A stretch of DNA of 64,000 bases from Hansfordia pulvinata (lineage: Eukaryota; Ascomycota; Sordariomycetes; Xylariales): NCBI GenBank assembly GCA_006538405.1, contig BJKQ01000009.1:1-64000 (forward strand), given 5' to 3'. This document shows, one piece after another, positions 32,749 to 44,062 of this stretch. Each line of letters starts with the position of its first letter. The first letter of the stretch is position 1. A program made the position numbers and the translations under genes. The notes below the pieces were generated by a model. It searched no databases and had not been told where the DNA came from. It saw only the letters and a list, made by a program, of their open reading frames with translations.

Positions 32749-34782
32749 ATGGCCGGCCACATCGAGTCCGTGTTCGGGCCCGACACCGCCCAACGCCTTC
32801 ATCATTATTCCCAGATTGATGGTGATCGCCAGGCTTTTATACACGTGAGTTGCCCCCACTCCGGGCTGTCTTGATCGGGCCGCCATCTTCGCCCCGGCTT
32901 TGGTCATAGCAGCATCCCATATCTACTTGACCCATTCATGTCTATGAGAGCACGCCATAGTTTTACACACATGGCCAGCATCAACGGTCGTGGCACCAAG
33001 GCTTGCCCTCTCCGTACCCCTTCGTCCGCCACTACCTAAGCCTAGCTGGCTGACTGACTAACCGGTGCCCGCGTTCCAGAACTTGATCGACAGGATAGAG
33101 TCGGATGCCAAGAAAATATCAAGCCTCGAGTTAGACTTGGCTGATCAGAAAGTTTCGAGGGCCGGTTATCAAAGTAGATCGCTTCAACTCGAGCAGGACC
33201 TCAAATCCCTTGACCAAAGATTTGTACGCATTTCCCGCCACCGCACCCTGTGACTGCGAGCTGACCGTCCATCATTATAGAACAAGGATGCCTTTGTCGT
33301 ACTTCTCGTCGACGGCGACGGTGCCAAATTTGCCGACGACCTGCTTCGCGACCCCAAGCGTGGCGCTGAACAGGCCGCTCATAATATCAAAGAACGTATT
33401 CGCGAGGACCTGCGAAGCATGCCTCTTGAGTGCGATGACGTTACCGTTGTCGTGCGTGTTTACGCCAATCTAAATGACCTTGCGAGGTCTTTGCGCATGT
33501 CCCAGGTCATTGATTATGACGACTACATGCAGGCATTCGCCGAGCACTTCACCAACAGCTGTGCAGACTTTGATTTCATAAACGTTGGGAGAGGCAAGGA
33601 AAATGCCGATTCCAAGATCAGACGTGGGTTCACTTCGCCGGCAGGGTCATTGTACCCAATCTTTCCTGCCACCCTCCAAGACTTGCCTTCTTGCTGACTG
33701 CTTTGGCGCAGGGCTGCTTGCTCACTATCACAAGAGTATCCAGTGTAAGAGAATTTACCTAGCGGGATGCTGCCATGACAATGGGTATCTCCACGATCTC
33801 CGTGATTATAAAGGGGTCCCTGATGGCGCGCTTGTTCTTATCGAAACCACACCAGCGGAGCCCAGCTTTGGCGATCTCGGCTTCCCCATCGTACGGTTCG
33901 AGAATGTCTTCAGGTCTCAGCCACTCAACAACGAAACAAAGCGCGTGGCTCAAACAATGCCGTCCCCACCGAAGCAGTTGCCGCCTTCGCTAACCGAGGT
34001 GCCCACCCGCCAAATACCTACACCGCGTGCAAACCCTCAGCCACAAGAAACCCAAGACGCAGCGATAACGTCGCCCCCGCCCAAGACTCCTGTGCAGCTG
34101 AAAAGCCCTTCGCCTACTCCCAGCCCGTCCGCTACTGCCTCCAAAACACCAACCCGGTCCCAAAGCACCCCTCAGGTTTTCACATCTGCCAACGGCGGCA
34201 CATCCATCAATTATGCAAAGGTGGGAGGGGCGGGTGATGCTACTGGTAACGTGACCATCAAAACTAGCAAGCCCAAGAAGCCTGCTCGGGTGATCTGGTG
34301 CAATCTCGACATGGCTCGACTTGATCCTCCCACGCAACACCCACCTCGAAACCCGGCACAGAGCACCTACCAGGCCAAATTCCAGAGCATAAAGCCGTCG
34401 GTTTTCTGCAATGACCACTACTTGAAGGGCCGTTGCAAATGGGGCATCAACTGCGATAAAACTCATGACGCCGAGTTGACGTCCTCCGAGTTGGCGATTC
34501 ACCGTTACAAGGCGCGGACAAGCATGTGCCCGCAGGGACCCCATTGCGATGAATATGACTGCTACCTGAGTCACCATTGCTTCCGCGACCCTTGCACGAA
34601 GAAGGAATGTCAATTCCTGGACACCCCCAAGTTTGGTGATTTGCATTACAGCACGTCGCAGATGAAGCCAGCGTGAGCAAATTTGCCAATCCCTTCCCCC
34701 TTCCTCCATGCTTACGATGATGCTTCTCCCCAGGGTCAAATGGACAGAAGGCAACGACTTCCCCGAGACCGTTAAACCCTAG
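32749..34782 (+). CDS. CCCH-type zinc finger protein with N-terminal DUF7923-like domain
   Basis: Five exons, 32749-32844, 33080-33223, 33281-33623, 33712-34672 and 34734-34782, encode 530 residues, with all junctions in phase. The 235-nt first intron ends in GCTGACTGACTAAC..CCAG; the others are 57, 88 and 61 nt. A coiled coil (DRIESDAKKISSLELDLADQ) precedes a globular domain of about 200 residues (KDAFVVLLVDGDGAKFADDL, RIYLAGCCHDNGYL), which matches the DUF7923 domain found before CCCH fingers in fungi. A proline- and serine-rich linker follows. The C-terminus has a C-x8-C-x5-C-x3-H finger (CNDHYLKGRCKWGINCDKTH), then CPQGPHCDEYDCYLSHHC and a further Cys pair. CCCH fingers of this type usually bind RNA. 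No signal peptide; cytoplasmic or nuclear. The most conserved housekeeping-like gene in the window. Confidence 0.9.
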
Positions 34783-35062
34783 CAACAGCAAGATGATTGA
34801 ACTTTGCGCAACACTCAACCTCTATCCTCGAGATTTCCCTGTCCACCACGTCGTTCCCTAGCCTCCAATCAAAACAGGGCACAAAATCTGCGCCCAACTC
34901 GCTCATTGATACCGGACTAACACGAAGCTTTGGCTCGATAAGCAAAGCGCGGCCAGAAGTCTCACCTCCGCCTCTGCTGTATACAGACCGCTCGCCCATG
35001 TTGGCTGCTGATGAATACAAAGGCTGACTGCGAAGAAGAGCGAGGACGAAAGCAGCTTTCAT
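34772..35062 (-). CDS. Possible small secreted protein, uncertain
   Basis: A 96-codon ATG frame begins with a short hydrophobic stretch (MKAAFVLALLRSQPLYSSAA) that could be a weak signal peptide, followed by a soluble part with three cysteines. Its stop overlaps the 3' end of the CCCH gene on the other strand by 11 bp. No intron, homology or promoter supports it, so it may be a chance frame in the CCCH 3' UTR. Confidence 0.2.
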   Translation of the reverse strand: MKAAFVLALLRSQPLYSSAANMGERSVYSRGGGETSGRALLIEPKLRVSPVSMSELGADFVPCFDWRLGNDVVDREISRIEVECCAKFNHLAVARV

Positions 35063-36265
35063 TATACTGAACCTAAAGAAGGAATTGGTGTATCAGCCAG
35101 ACCTGTGAGCCCTGTCAAAAGAGTTATTACATCTTTCGCCCAAAGCGCATCTCTTGTCATACCTACGACTGCGAGTCGCTCTCAGCCGCTCCTGCGAACG
35201 AGGAAGAAGCAGCTCAGCAATCCAAACTCTTGCCCTCGCTCCCATCCAGCGGTCATTGGAGATTCATCCGTAGAAGCAGAAACACCACCACGAACCCCTC
35301 CCGCTCCCATTTTAAGAAAATATGCAAGGCAGAGATCTAGCACGCAAGAGTGTTTTTACCACATATCAATCGAAATGTCCGTCAGCCAGCTTGTCCAAAT
35401 TGCAGTTCTACTTTATCGGTATCCCAACATGGCACGTCCGTTTTCAAAGACTAGCGATCCTTTTGCATTGCTCAGCTATGGTCGTTGCCGGTCTCGAAGT
35501 CGCTGCAGTGGCGTTTCTGGAGAACAGACACAGCCATTTGTAGATTGCACCAGCCCATTCTGCAGAACCACTGAACCCTACACGTTTCCAAAATCTCGCG
35601 GTGGAAGGTGTTCGTGGTTCGCTACTTTTCCTCTCATCACAGTCGCAAGGCCTGGCCCCGTCGCTCAGAGGTGACTCAAGTAGAAGGAATCAGCTCAGGG
35701 GGCGAAGTGCTGCTTGCGCATCTTCGGTGATCTCGAGTCGCGTCCTCGACACACTCCTGATGCATCACACACCCGAAACCGCGATCCCGCGAAGGTCAAT
35801 GCAGGCCACGCCGATCCCCCATGCTCCGAGTTGGATCTACTGCTCTGCCCAGACATCAGCCAACTGTATTGCCCGGACAAACGCCCCGGCAGGAGCATTG
35901 TTACAATCGGCAACTGCAACAGTACTAGTAAGCCGCGCCAGTTGGCCTAACTGCACGTACGTTACCTTTACCACACTCCACCTCATGGATGAAGTGCCGT
36001 CCGTCCGTGTCGCCAGATAAGTTGAGGGGGTTGATATCCGACGACAGCGCCGCGCAGGCTGTTAATGTCGACCTTTCGACGCTTTACCGGTCCCTTGTTC
36101 TGCGACTGCTACCTCAATTGATTCCATTTGCCTGCTCTCAGTTTTGGAGTAATCAGATACATTGACCACGACGCGAGAAGACCAGGTTCTCCGGACACAG
36201 TTAATTCAACACCTGGACATATACGGCGGCTTAACACGTCACGACGTATCGAAGCTTTAGATACA
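35063..36265. other. Intergenic, no gene supported
   Basis: About 1.2 kb upstream of the short-chain dehydrogenase. Open frames on both strands (up to 189 codons) start at non-ATG codons and carry no recognisable domain. They may include remnants of older coding DNA. Confidence 0.45.
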
Positions 36266-37270
36266 ATGACGACGCAGGAGGTGGCAATCATCACCGGCGG
36301 CGCCAGCGGTATTGGGTTGGCCGTAGCTCAGGCGTTGGCCGCCCGAGGGAACTGGGCTCTCCATCTGCTGGATTTGAACGTCCCAGGCGGCGAGGCGGCT
36401 GCGGCCTCGCTATCTTCTGGAGAGACGGTCACAGCCACCTTCCACCGGTGCGACGTGTCCAACTATGCAGAAACCGGCGCCGCATTCAAGGCGGCCTTCC
36501 AGGCGTCGGGCCGGCGGTTGGACTTTGTCTTCGCCAATGCGGGTTTCACGGAGCGCGCCAAATTCTACGACAAGCACGAGGCCGATGGAGACGATGTTCC
36601 AGCGCCGCCCGACATGCTCGTCCTGCGCGTCGTTCTCGAAGGCGTCATCAATGCGACGTACCTCGCCCTCCACTATTTCCGGCTTTCCCCCAAAGAATCC
36701 GCCAAGAGCGTTGTCATGACCTCGAGCTGCATGGCCCTTTATGCTGGCTACCTGTTCCCCATATACTGCGCAGCGAAGAGTGGCATTGTGGCGTTCATGG
36801 TGAGTCTCCTCCCAAATTCGACGACCGTGCTTCGCTCTGCGAACCAGTTTGCTGATGCCATCAAAACCTCGCAGCGAGCTGCGTCGAAAAACATGTACGT
36901 CTTGGACGGCGTCCGCCTCAACGTCATATGTCCGTCCATTGTCAAGACGGGAATCTTGACCGAGAAAGAGTGGTCTATCTATCCGAAGGAGCTGTTCAAT
37001 CCCCTGGACAAGGTAGTTGGGGTAGTGTTGATGTTGCTTGACAATCATGACACCGCCTCCGCCGACAAAACGCGGATCGATGGCGCAGTGCCCGAGAAGA
37101 GGGGCGTACTTTGGGGGGAAACTGTCGAGATAAGCGGCGACAACCACTATTACCGGGAGGGGCGCGGATTCTGCGACGACAAGATGGCCATGGTGATGAA
37201 AGGCACCGACCTCGTGGAGCTACCAGGCGGGAAAGAAGAGGCAGCGATGCGTACGGGCATACACCAGTGA
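36266..37270 (+). CDS. Short-chain dehydrogenase/reductase
   Basis: The ATG at 36266 starts a classical SDR: TGGASGIG (residues 10-17, NAD(P)-binding), DVSN, FANAG (89-93), Ser153/154 in MTSSCMALYAG, and the catalytic YCAAK (Tyr167, Lys171). An acidic residue in HLLDLNVPGG after the second strand suggests preference for NAD. The frame is open throughout, but a 75-nt in-frame segment, 36800-36874 (GTGAGT..CTCGCAG), reads unlike SDR sequence and has perfect intron borders; removal joins GIVAFM to RAASKNMYVLDGVRLNVICP and yields 309 residues. The fold and VNxICP motif resemble 15-hydroxyprostaglandin-dehydrogenase-type SDRs. No signal peptide; cytosolic. Substrate unknown; no biosynthetic neighbours. 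Confidence 0.88.
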   Translation: MTTQEVAIITGGASGIGLAVAQALAARGNWALHLLDLNVPGGEAAAASLSSGETVTATFHRCDVSNYAETGAAFKAAFQASGRRLDFVFANAGFTERAKFYDKHEADGDDVPAPPDMLVLRVVLEGVINATYLALHYFRLSPKESAKSVVMTSSCMALYAGYLFPIYCAAKSGIVAFMVSLLPNSTTVLRSANQFADAIKTSQRAASKNMYVLDGVRLNVICPSIVKTGILTEKEWSIYPKELFNPLDKVVGVVLMLLDNHDTASADKTRIDGAVPEKRGVLWGETVEISGDNHYYREGRGFCDDKMAMVMKGTDLVELPGGKEEAAMRTGIHQ

Positions 37271-39014
37271 CGGTTAATTAGAAGAGTTAGATAGGCTTGA
37301 CGTCTCGGGGCCAGAGTCTTGGTCCAGTCCCGCTCAAGACGACAGGTGTTGGAGAGCCTGCCGATCATCGTCGTCAAGTCGCCTCACTTCCGCCTCGACT
37401 GTCCTGGGAAGACATGAGAACAGATTAAGCTCAGAAACTCGATATCTCAACATGGGAATCAGCGAAGAGATACAGGCATAGCAGACCTTAACTCGCTGGG
37501 GCTCACATTAGTGACATGATCAGCGGCGAAAGAGTTTCGAATCGGCCTGAAGACCTGTCAGAAAGAAGGCAGCTTGGGCTGGTCCTTCGTTTGGGGCGAC
37601 TGGTGGTGATATGAATGAGCCAGCGCAGGTGTGGCTTCGCATGGTCAATAACAGGCGACGCCGGCTTGGTAGCCAATGAAGCTCAAGGTCAACCCCGACT
37701 GAGTGATGTAGGCAATGCACAAATACCACCCACAGGCCTGAAACGGCCTGATCGTTCAAAAGCACGGCCATGAAAATTTAACAGACGGCAAGCGAATCCC
37801 CTTCCGCGAGACTTGGGAACATTCTAGTCAACGGTCAATGTGTCGGGCCCTCTGCCAGCATCAACAGCCACAGCCCGGTCGCGAACTGCCTTTCCGCGAT
37901 GCAATGCTTATTGCGAGGAAGACAATATGAACAACGACTCTGACGGGCTGCTGCCTCAACCTGTGCCTTTGACGGGCTGTCCTCCGACAGACGAAAATGG
38001 TGATTCGCCAAGGTAAACAAGGCAGCGCCGGTTTTCGTGTCGTCGGTGGCTGCATCCAGAAGGTGTGGCGACATTGGGCCCCTTTGGGACGCCCGGGGGT
38101 AGAAAATTTTCAGTAATGGCTGCGGCCGCTGATGCTGGGGCGAAATAGAGTTGCGGGAAACCAGCATCACCAACATTGGCCGTCCCTGGCGGTGCTCGAT
38201 ACCCGGCGGGCGTGTCGATGGCCCGCAGCGCCAGAGCTAGCCGCAAATACTTTGGGGCTATGCAGCACAAAGAGGGCCGGGAGAGAGCGAGATAAATTGC
38301 ACGGAAAGCTAAACAATTTATCATTTTAATTCCTTGACGCTGGCACGGCAGTATGAGGCTGCAAGACTAGGACTGGACCTGGATAGGTGAACACCTCGAT
38401 AGGTCTTCCGGGCCAGAGACAATAGCCGCCCGCCCGAAGACGAAAAGTACATAAGCTCAGGTCAGAGTGAGCGTGCTCTTGTGACACCCGGCAGCCTCCT
38501 GGGACCGTCTGAAGAGCCGTAACTGCGACTGGCCGCCACGAATGGCCTCCGATTCGCAAGTTGTCTCGGGTATAGACAAAGGGTGAGCATCTCGCCTGGC
38601 ATCTATTCGTCTCGTCCCGGCGAATATTAGATGTATGGCATGTCAAGCCACACGTCCCGAAAGCAGTCTGCCTGCGTCTGGGCGAACCGCGTGGTTGGTA
38701 CTTTCGTCGAGCCAGATTGCCCGTGACGCGCCTTTGAGGTGGCAACTCCATGATCCCGGAGAGACTCCTATCATCATGGAGCGCTGGCTCATCGCAGGGG
38801 AAGGCAGCGCCATCGGTGTCTCGATCTAACTTCTGCAAAATTCTCTGGTGCGTCCACCAACACGAGGCTGGAGGTGTAAGCAGTACTTTGAGGTGGCGAT
38901 TCGAGAGTTTCAGAGGGCTGCTCCACGTGGCGGGGACAAGATGGACAGCGTGGGCTAGCCGGGGGGTTCCAAACCATCGGCGCCCTCTACGCCCTCCTTC
39001 CCTGACTCGGTGAC

Positions 39015-39016
<2 letters not shown>

Positions 39017-39045
<29 letters not shown>
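39017..39045. repeat. (GTAGGCA)n microsatellite
   Basis: Four consecutive copies of a 7-bp unit, GTAGGCA, in intergenic DNA. Confidence 0.9.
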
Positions 39046-40824
39046 GGTGACACGAGGTCCTTTTGGTCAGAGATCGAAAATGGTCCCTGCTGAAAGTCAC
39101 CCAGACCCGGCTACCGTGTTCGCTGACATGTGAATACTTCTCCGTCCCGGACGAAAAGCCCCAGAGCTCTGGGTTGTGGCAGCCACTGGGTGCGCTCCGC
39201 TGACTCTGCTGTCGGGGCTGGAAGATGGCCGACGCCCATTACGAGGCCCCAACCATCGACGCGACGCGTCGTCAAGGGTCGCCATTCTTTTCAGCGGGGA
39301 CTATCTGCCACACTCTCCGGGAGCTTCATTGAAGAGACGATACACGACCGACGAAGTAAACGGCCTAGCCCTGCAGACCAAGCGATGGTCTGTCCTTGGT
39401 GGAATATGGTACAATGGTTCGGCATCCTAGCGTTCTCCCTCGCCCTTGCGAGCTGTTCACTAAGCGAGAGCATTCATGTCGATGTCAATTAGTGACGACG
39501 ATGCCCAGTCTTTCCCATGTGCTCGGAGGCCGGACAAGTGGGGGAGAGCAGGGCCTAGGCCGTGGTCGTGCAAACAAGCGCGACACTGCAAGGATAGTGT
39601 GCTATCGGGAGCAGCGAATGATGCTCTGCCCGGTGGATTGCAGAGCTGTTCGGGAGACCTATTTCCTCTCTCTGCTTCTGCGAGCGACGCGTTCTCTCGG
39701 GCGCCTCGACGTGAAGAGGGGCTAGGTCGTCGGTGGTGAGCCGGATCCACGTCGGTGGTGGGCCGCCGAGGGAGACCGAAGTAATGCCCGATCGACAGGG
39801 GCGTTGAAGCAAACCAACGGCGCCAGCACCATGGGTCTACTCGTACGGAGGAGGGGACAATATCAGTGGTATATCATATCTGGCTCCCAAGCGTACCAAG
39901 GTACATGTGTTCACCCCTCTAGTCACCAGGAGGCTTTGCCATGCGAAACGGGGGCAACCTGGCGCTTGCGTGAGGGCATACTCGTAGTCGCCAAGAACTA
40001 CCGATACGCCGCACCGGTGATCGACGCCTTGTGGGGATCGAGTGGTGTGTCTCATGTGTTGAGCCTCAACCGGCAGGCGTGCGAGCATATAAGGACATGG
40101 TCTCATCAACTGCCGACACCGTGCCCTGCTGATCGACGACGAAACCAGGAGACCGAGACAATCGCGGGTACTCGTATTCAGCGTCGGAAGATGCTCCGAG
40201 AAACACACCCGGCCCGGCCGTTGAAGGCCCTTTCGAACTGCCTGGATCTGCTTGTGACTTTGCCGTTGGGGAACAAGAGCTCCGGTGGTTGATCTTGAGC
40301 AGGGCCCGCCCGTCCATCCAAGGCCGGGCCTGGACCGCATCCGGGCTGCCTTGCGCCATGGGCAAGGTGCTAGCCTTTGTACTCGTAGCCGGCGAGGTTC
40401 TCGTTGCTGCCCGACATTGCGGCTGGGTTTATGACTGCGGGCGTCCGGATTCTGCCGAAGCGCCGAGGAGACGGAATACGTGCGACATTGGGCCGTAGCT
40501 ACTCACTCAGCAGCGCAGCCTTTGTGGCATATCGAACAAAGACACACGCTCCACGGCGCACGGCACCCAGTGGCATCTCGATGGGCAGAGCACGCGCACG
40601 AGGACCAGCCATGCGTCGGGAAGCCCAGGTTCGAGGGTAGGCTGGCGCGGGCTGAACTCGTTGCACTCGCGAGCGAATGAGAGTCGCGAAATGTCGGTGA
40701 AAGCAGCTTCGCTGGCGCCCGGGCCAAGGGCTGGCGCTGACCAACTCAGCAAACCATGGTCTGTCGGCAGCGGGGTGTCCCAGCGTCCCTTGGCCTGTCT
40801 CTGCCTCTCTCTCGTCGTGGTGAG

Positions 40825-40828
<4 letters not shown>

Positions 40829-40855
<27 letters not shown>

Positions 40856-40858
40856 CCC
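40829..40858. repeat. (TGCC)n microsatellite
   Basis: About seven copies of a tetranucleotide, TGCC, in a GC-rich gene-free stretch. Confidence 0.95.
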
Positions 40859-43800
40859 GCCTTGCTGACTGACAGCGGACCAGCCCGGCAAGCTCCTACG
40901 GCGGCGCTATCCGCTCTGCGCCGAGGGCCAGACCGCGGCGATTGGGCCGCCGGGCGCACGGAATCGGACCCCTCTTCGCCAACAGCAGCCCGGGCCGCGC
41001 GGATGTGAGGGGGGCGAAGAAGGGAGGAGCGCAAGGGCGGCTGTCTCATCACAGGATTTGCGCATGTTCACATGCCTGTCTGCCCGTGTCTCTGTCCAGC
41101 AGGCTGTGTCGGGCCTCCTCGCACCAGCACAGGCCCTACAGGTGCGTGCCACAGGCGCCCGTCGCAGCGACAGCAGCTCCTTGGGACCACCAGCTAGAAG
41201 CCGAACCAGCGAGCGATGCCAGACGGGATACCCAGAGTGGTAGACAGACAAGCACGCACATGGAACACCTAACAAGGCTCCCAAGGTACCTTAGTAGCAA
41301 GTACGAGGACTGTCGACATGGACAAGATGGGTATGAGTCAAGACAGATCTCCAGCTATGCTCTGGCGGCTCAAATCCCATTTGCCCGCTGCGTCCTGCGA
41401 GTGCAGCAGTAGCGGATGCATGTGCATTCTGGATCTTGTAATGCACGGGACTACGCGTACGAGCAGATAGATACATCGGCGGCCTTCTTACTCGTATTTG
41501 TGTGTTTTAATCAAAATCCGATAAATTGCAGCATGAGTGTCGATTTTATCGAATATCCCCTTGCGCCCCCCTCCCCGCTCCCTGCCCCCGTTCTTCTCGC
41601 CAAACTTTTCGTCCCAGCGAGGATTCCTGCGGCGCCTGCGCAGCTCCCACGGCGCTGCTGGCGCTGCTTAGCGCTCGTGGCACTCCTTCTCTACTTTTTG
41701 TACGTGCCTCCCTGCCAAAAGCCTCTCCGCAGCGGGGACCAAGGTGGCACTTGGCGGGGCGAGATCCGTCATCGAGCAGAGATTATCATTACGAGTATTG
41801 CAGGGTGGTCTTCGCCCGTGGCCCAGCATTCGGTCTCGGCCCCGGGCCTGGCTTTTTGCTCCCCGCAGATTACGAGTACCGTACCTGTGCCTGCCTCTAT
41901 ATTTCGGCAGGTTGGCTTGGTGACTTATTGGGGACAAGTATGATTGAGCCCCTACGAGTGGCGTGCACTTATTAATCGGCCCCAGCGCGCCACTATCGCG
42001 GCCCTCCAGGCTTGAAGCAGCAGCAGGAGCGCCATTGCAGATCCAAGGTGTCCAAGCTGCTGCCCATGTCAGCCGCCTTTGCCGCCTTCGTCAGAAGGGC
42101 TTTGTCTCCTGCTCTTCTCACCGCCTGCTTCATGCTCGGCTGGAGTAGACTTGTACCATACACCCTGGCTTTAGAATAAAAAATCACAACGCTAGATAAC
42201 CCCACCAAAAGACACACAGAAATATACCTGGTTTCTCGAGATTCGCGACTTGGCCACGGCTGTTTGCGCCGCGGGCCTCTCAGGAGTTTCGGCTGCTATG
42301 CTGAATGAGTCGGGCCAACAGCACGCAAGGCTCATGGAACACACTGCGGGCATGGGCCAGCTTCTCTGGACTGATATTGTTATTGGACCACGAGTGGACT
42401 ACGATATCACGGTGCTGCCCAGCAGCTACCTCTACATCTGGCCACGCCCAGTGTGGGAGAAGATCTCTCCTGTAGGCCGACGATCCCCCGGCTACCCCGG
42501 ACGAGGGCGTGCTCGTGCCCGACTTGTACGAGCGCTTCCAAGATACGGCCCATGCCTCTACCGATCGCCAATCTATCTCCTCCTGCTCGTACTCGGTGCA
42601 GCTGATGTGTGATGCAAGATGGGTAAAGCACCCACGCACCCAAGCCCCGCCTGTCAGCCCCCTTGTGCCGACGGCTGGGGCGTGCGAGAGCCACCGGTAT
42701 CCAGGATTCAGGCCCACGTTCGCTTCCATGGCCCGATGATGCATACCCGCCTCCACCAGCCACGGGATTGCGAGATTGCACAGCCGAGTAGAAGAAACCA
42801 GCGGCGGGCGAGACGGCCAGCAGACAAGCGATCAAGCGGGGCGGCCAGTTGGGACCAAATAAATCGTCCCTTAGAAGATGCTGTGCTCGGGAGGTATTCT
42901 CGATGGAAGTGAACAAAACTGGGAACTCGACGCCCTGGTAGTTAACTGTACGAAGGGTCTGCATGCGACTGGACAATCTTCTCTGCCTCGGTGTTGGTCG
43001 CCAGATGACGACAGGTGTATGTCAACGACCCTGTATTGCGTAGATCGGCAATCCAGAAGTGCGAGGAACCAAGCATGGGCGGGGAGACTCGGGGTCGACG
43101 TGCAGGGAAGAATGGGGATCGGGGGTGTCGGGTTTTCACCCAAGCCCCTGAATGTACGAAACGCCACCCATCGTACAGCAAAGCAAGACAAAATTCTGAT
43201 TGTCTGCCTCTTCTGCGTCTCCTCAGCCCGTGCCGCGCCGGCGCGCAAGTCCCAGCCCCGCCGCTGCATGCCGTGCCACCATTCAGAGATTGGCCTGCAA
43301 GCCACGCCGCCGCCGGCCAGTTCCCGGACACGTCCCTCAACACGGCGATCCAGGGTCCAGGAACCCATGTCAACCCACGCTGCTCGGGAAAGTCCCAATA
43401 AGTAAGGATCTTTCCCACTCAAGCAATGGGCAAATCACCGGCCCCGCGCACGCAGAGATTCTCCCGGCCCTGCCCCTTGGTTTGGCCCGGGTCTGCTTCT
43501 TTCCTGCTCGTAGTCCGTTCGCATAGTACTCATATCTGACGCCTCAACTCATTCACATTGTTGCCCTTTCTTTTTCTTCTGGGAAGAACTCCCAAGTCTA
43601 ACTCATAGTGGCCAGGCTGACTCCGCACAACGTCGTCACTTGACGAGGAACCAGTACTGTACATAGCCGTGATAGCCTGCCAGGGGAAGGAGAGGCAAGC
43701 TCGGGGTTTTTTTTCTGTTTTCTCGCCCCCTCCCCTGCGCTACACGAGTACATCCGGGTTTATCGAAGGAGCCCGTGGATGCAAGTGCACCCAGGCACCT

Positions 43801-44050
43801 ACTCGTACCCAGGTAGGCAGTGGGGTTGCATTGCAATCGCGCTATGGCGTACGGAGCGCTCTTGGGGGGCGTCACGGGCGTCTCTCGCGCTTGACCCGTC
43901 GAGCGGGCAAGGGGCTGACCCACAAGCGTAGGTACTCTTTGTGCCCTGCGTGCCCTGCGTGATAATTCCATGTCTTTTCATCCTGGACTCGACCCCGCCT
44001 TGTTCTCGTTCTCCTCACACAACGTACCTACTCGTGAACCCCCCAGGTAA

Positions 44051-44062
44051 GTAGGTACCTAC
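44051..44062. repeat. 12-bp palindrome GTAGGTACCTAC
   Basis: A perfect palindrome. It is related to the TACCTAGGTA palindromes at 15057-15066 and 26600-26609. Confidence 0.8.
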
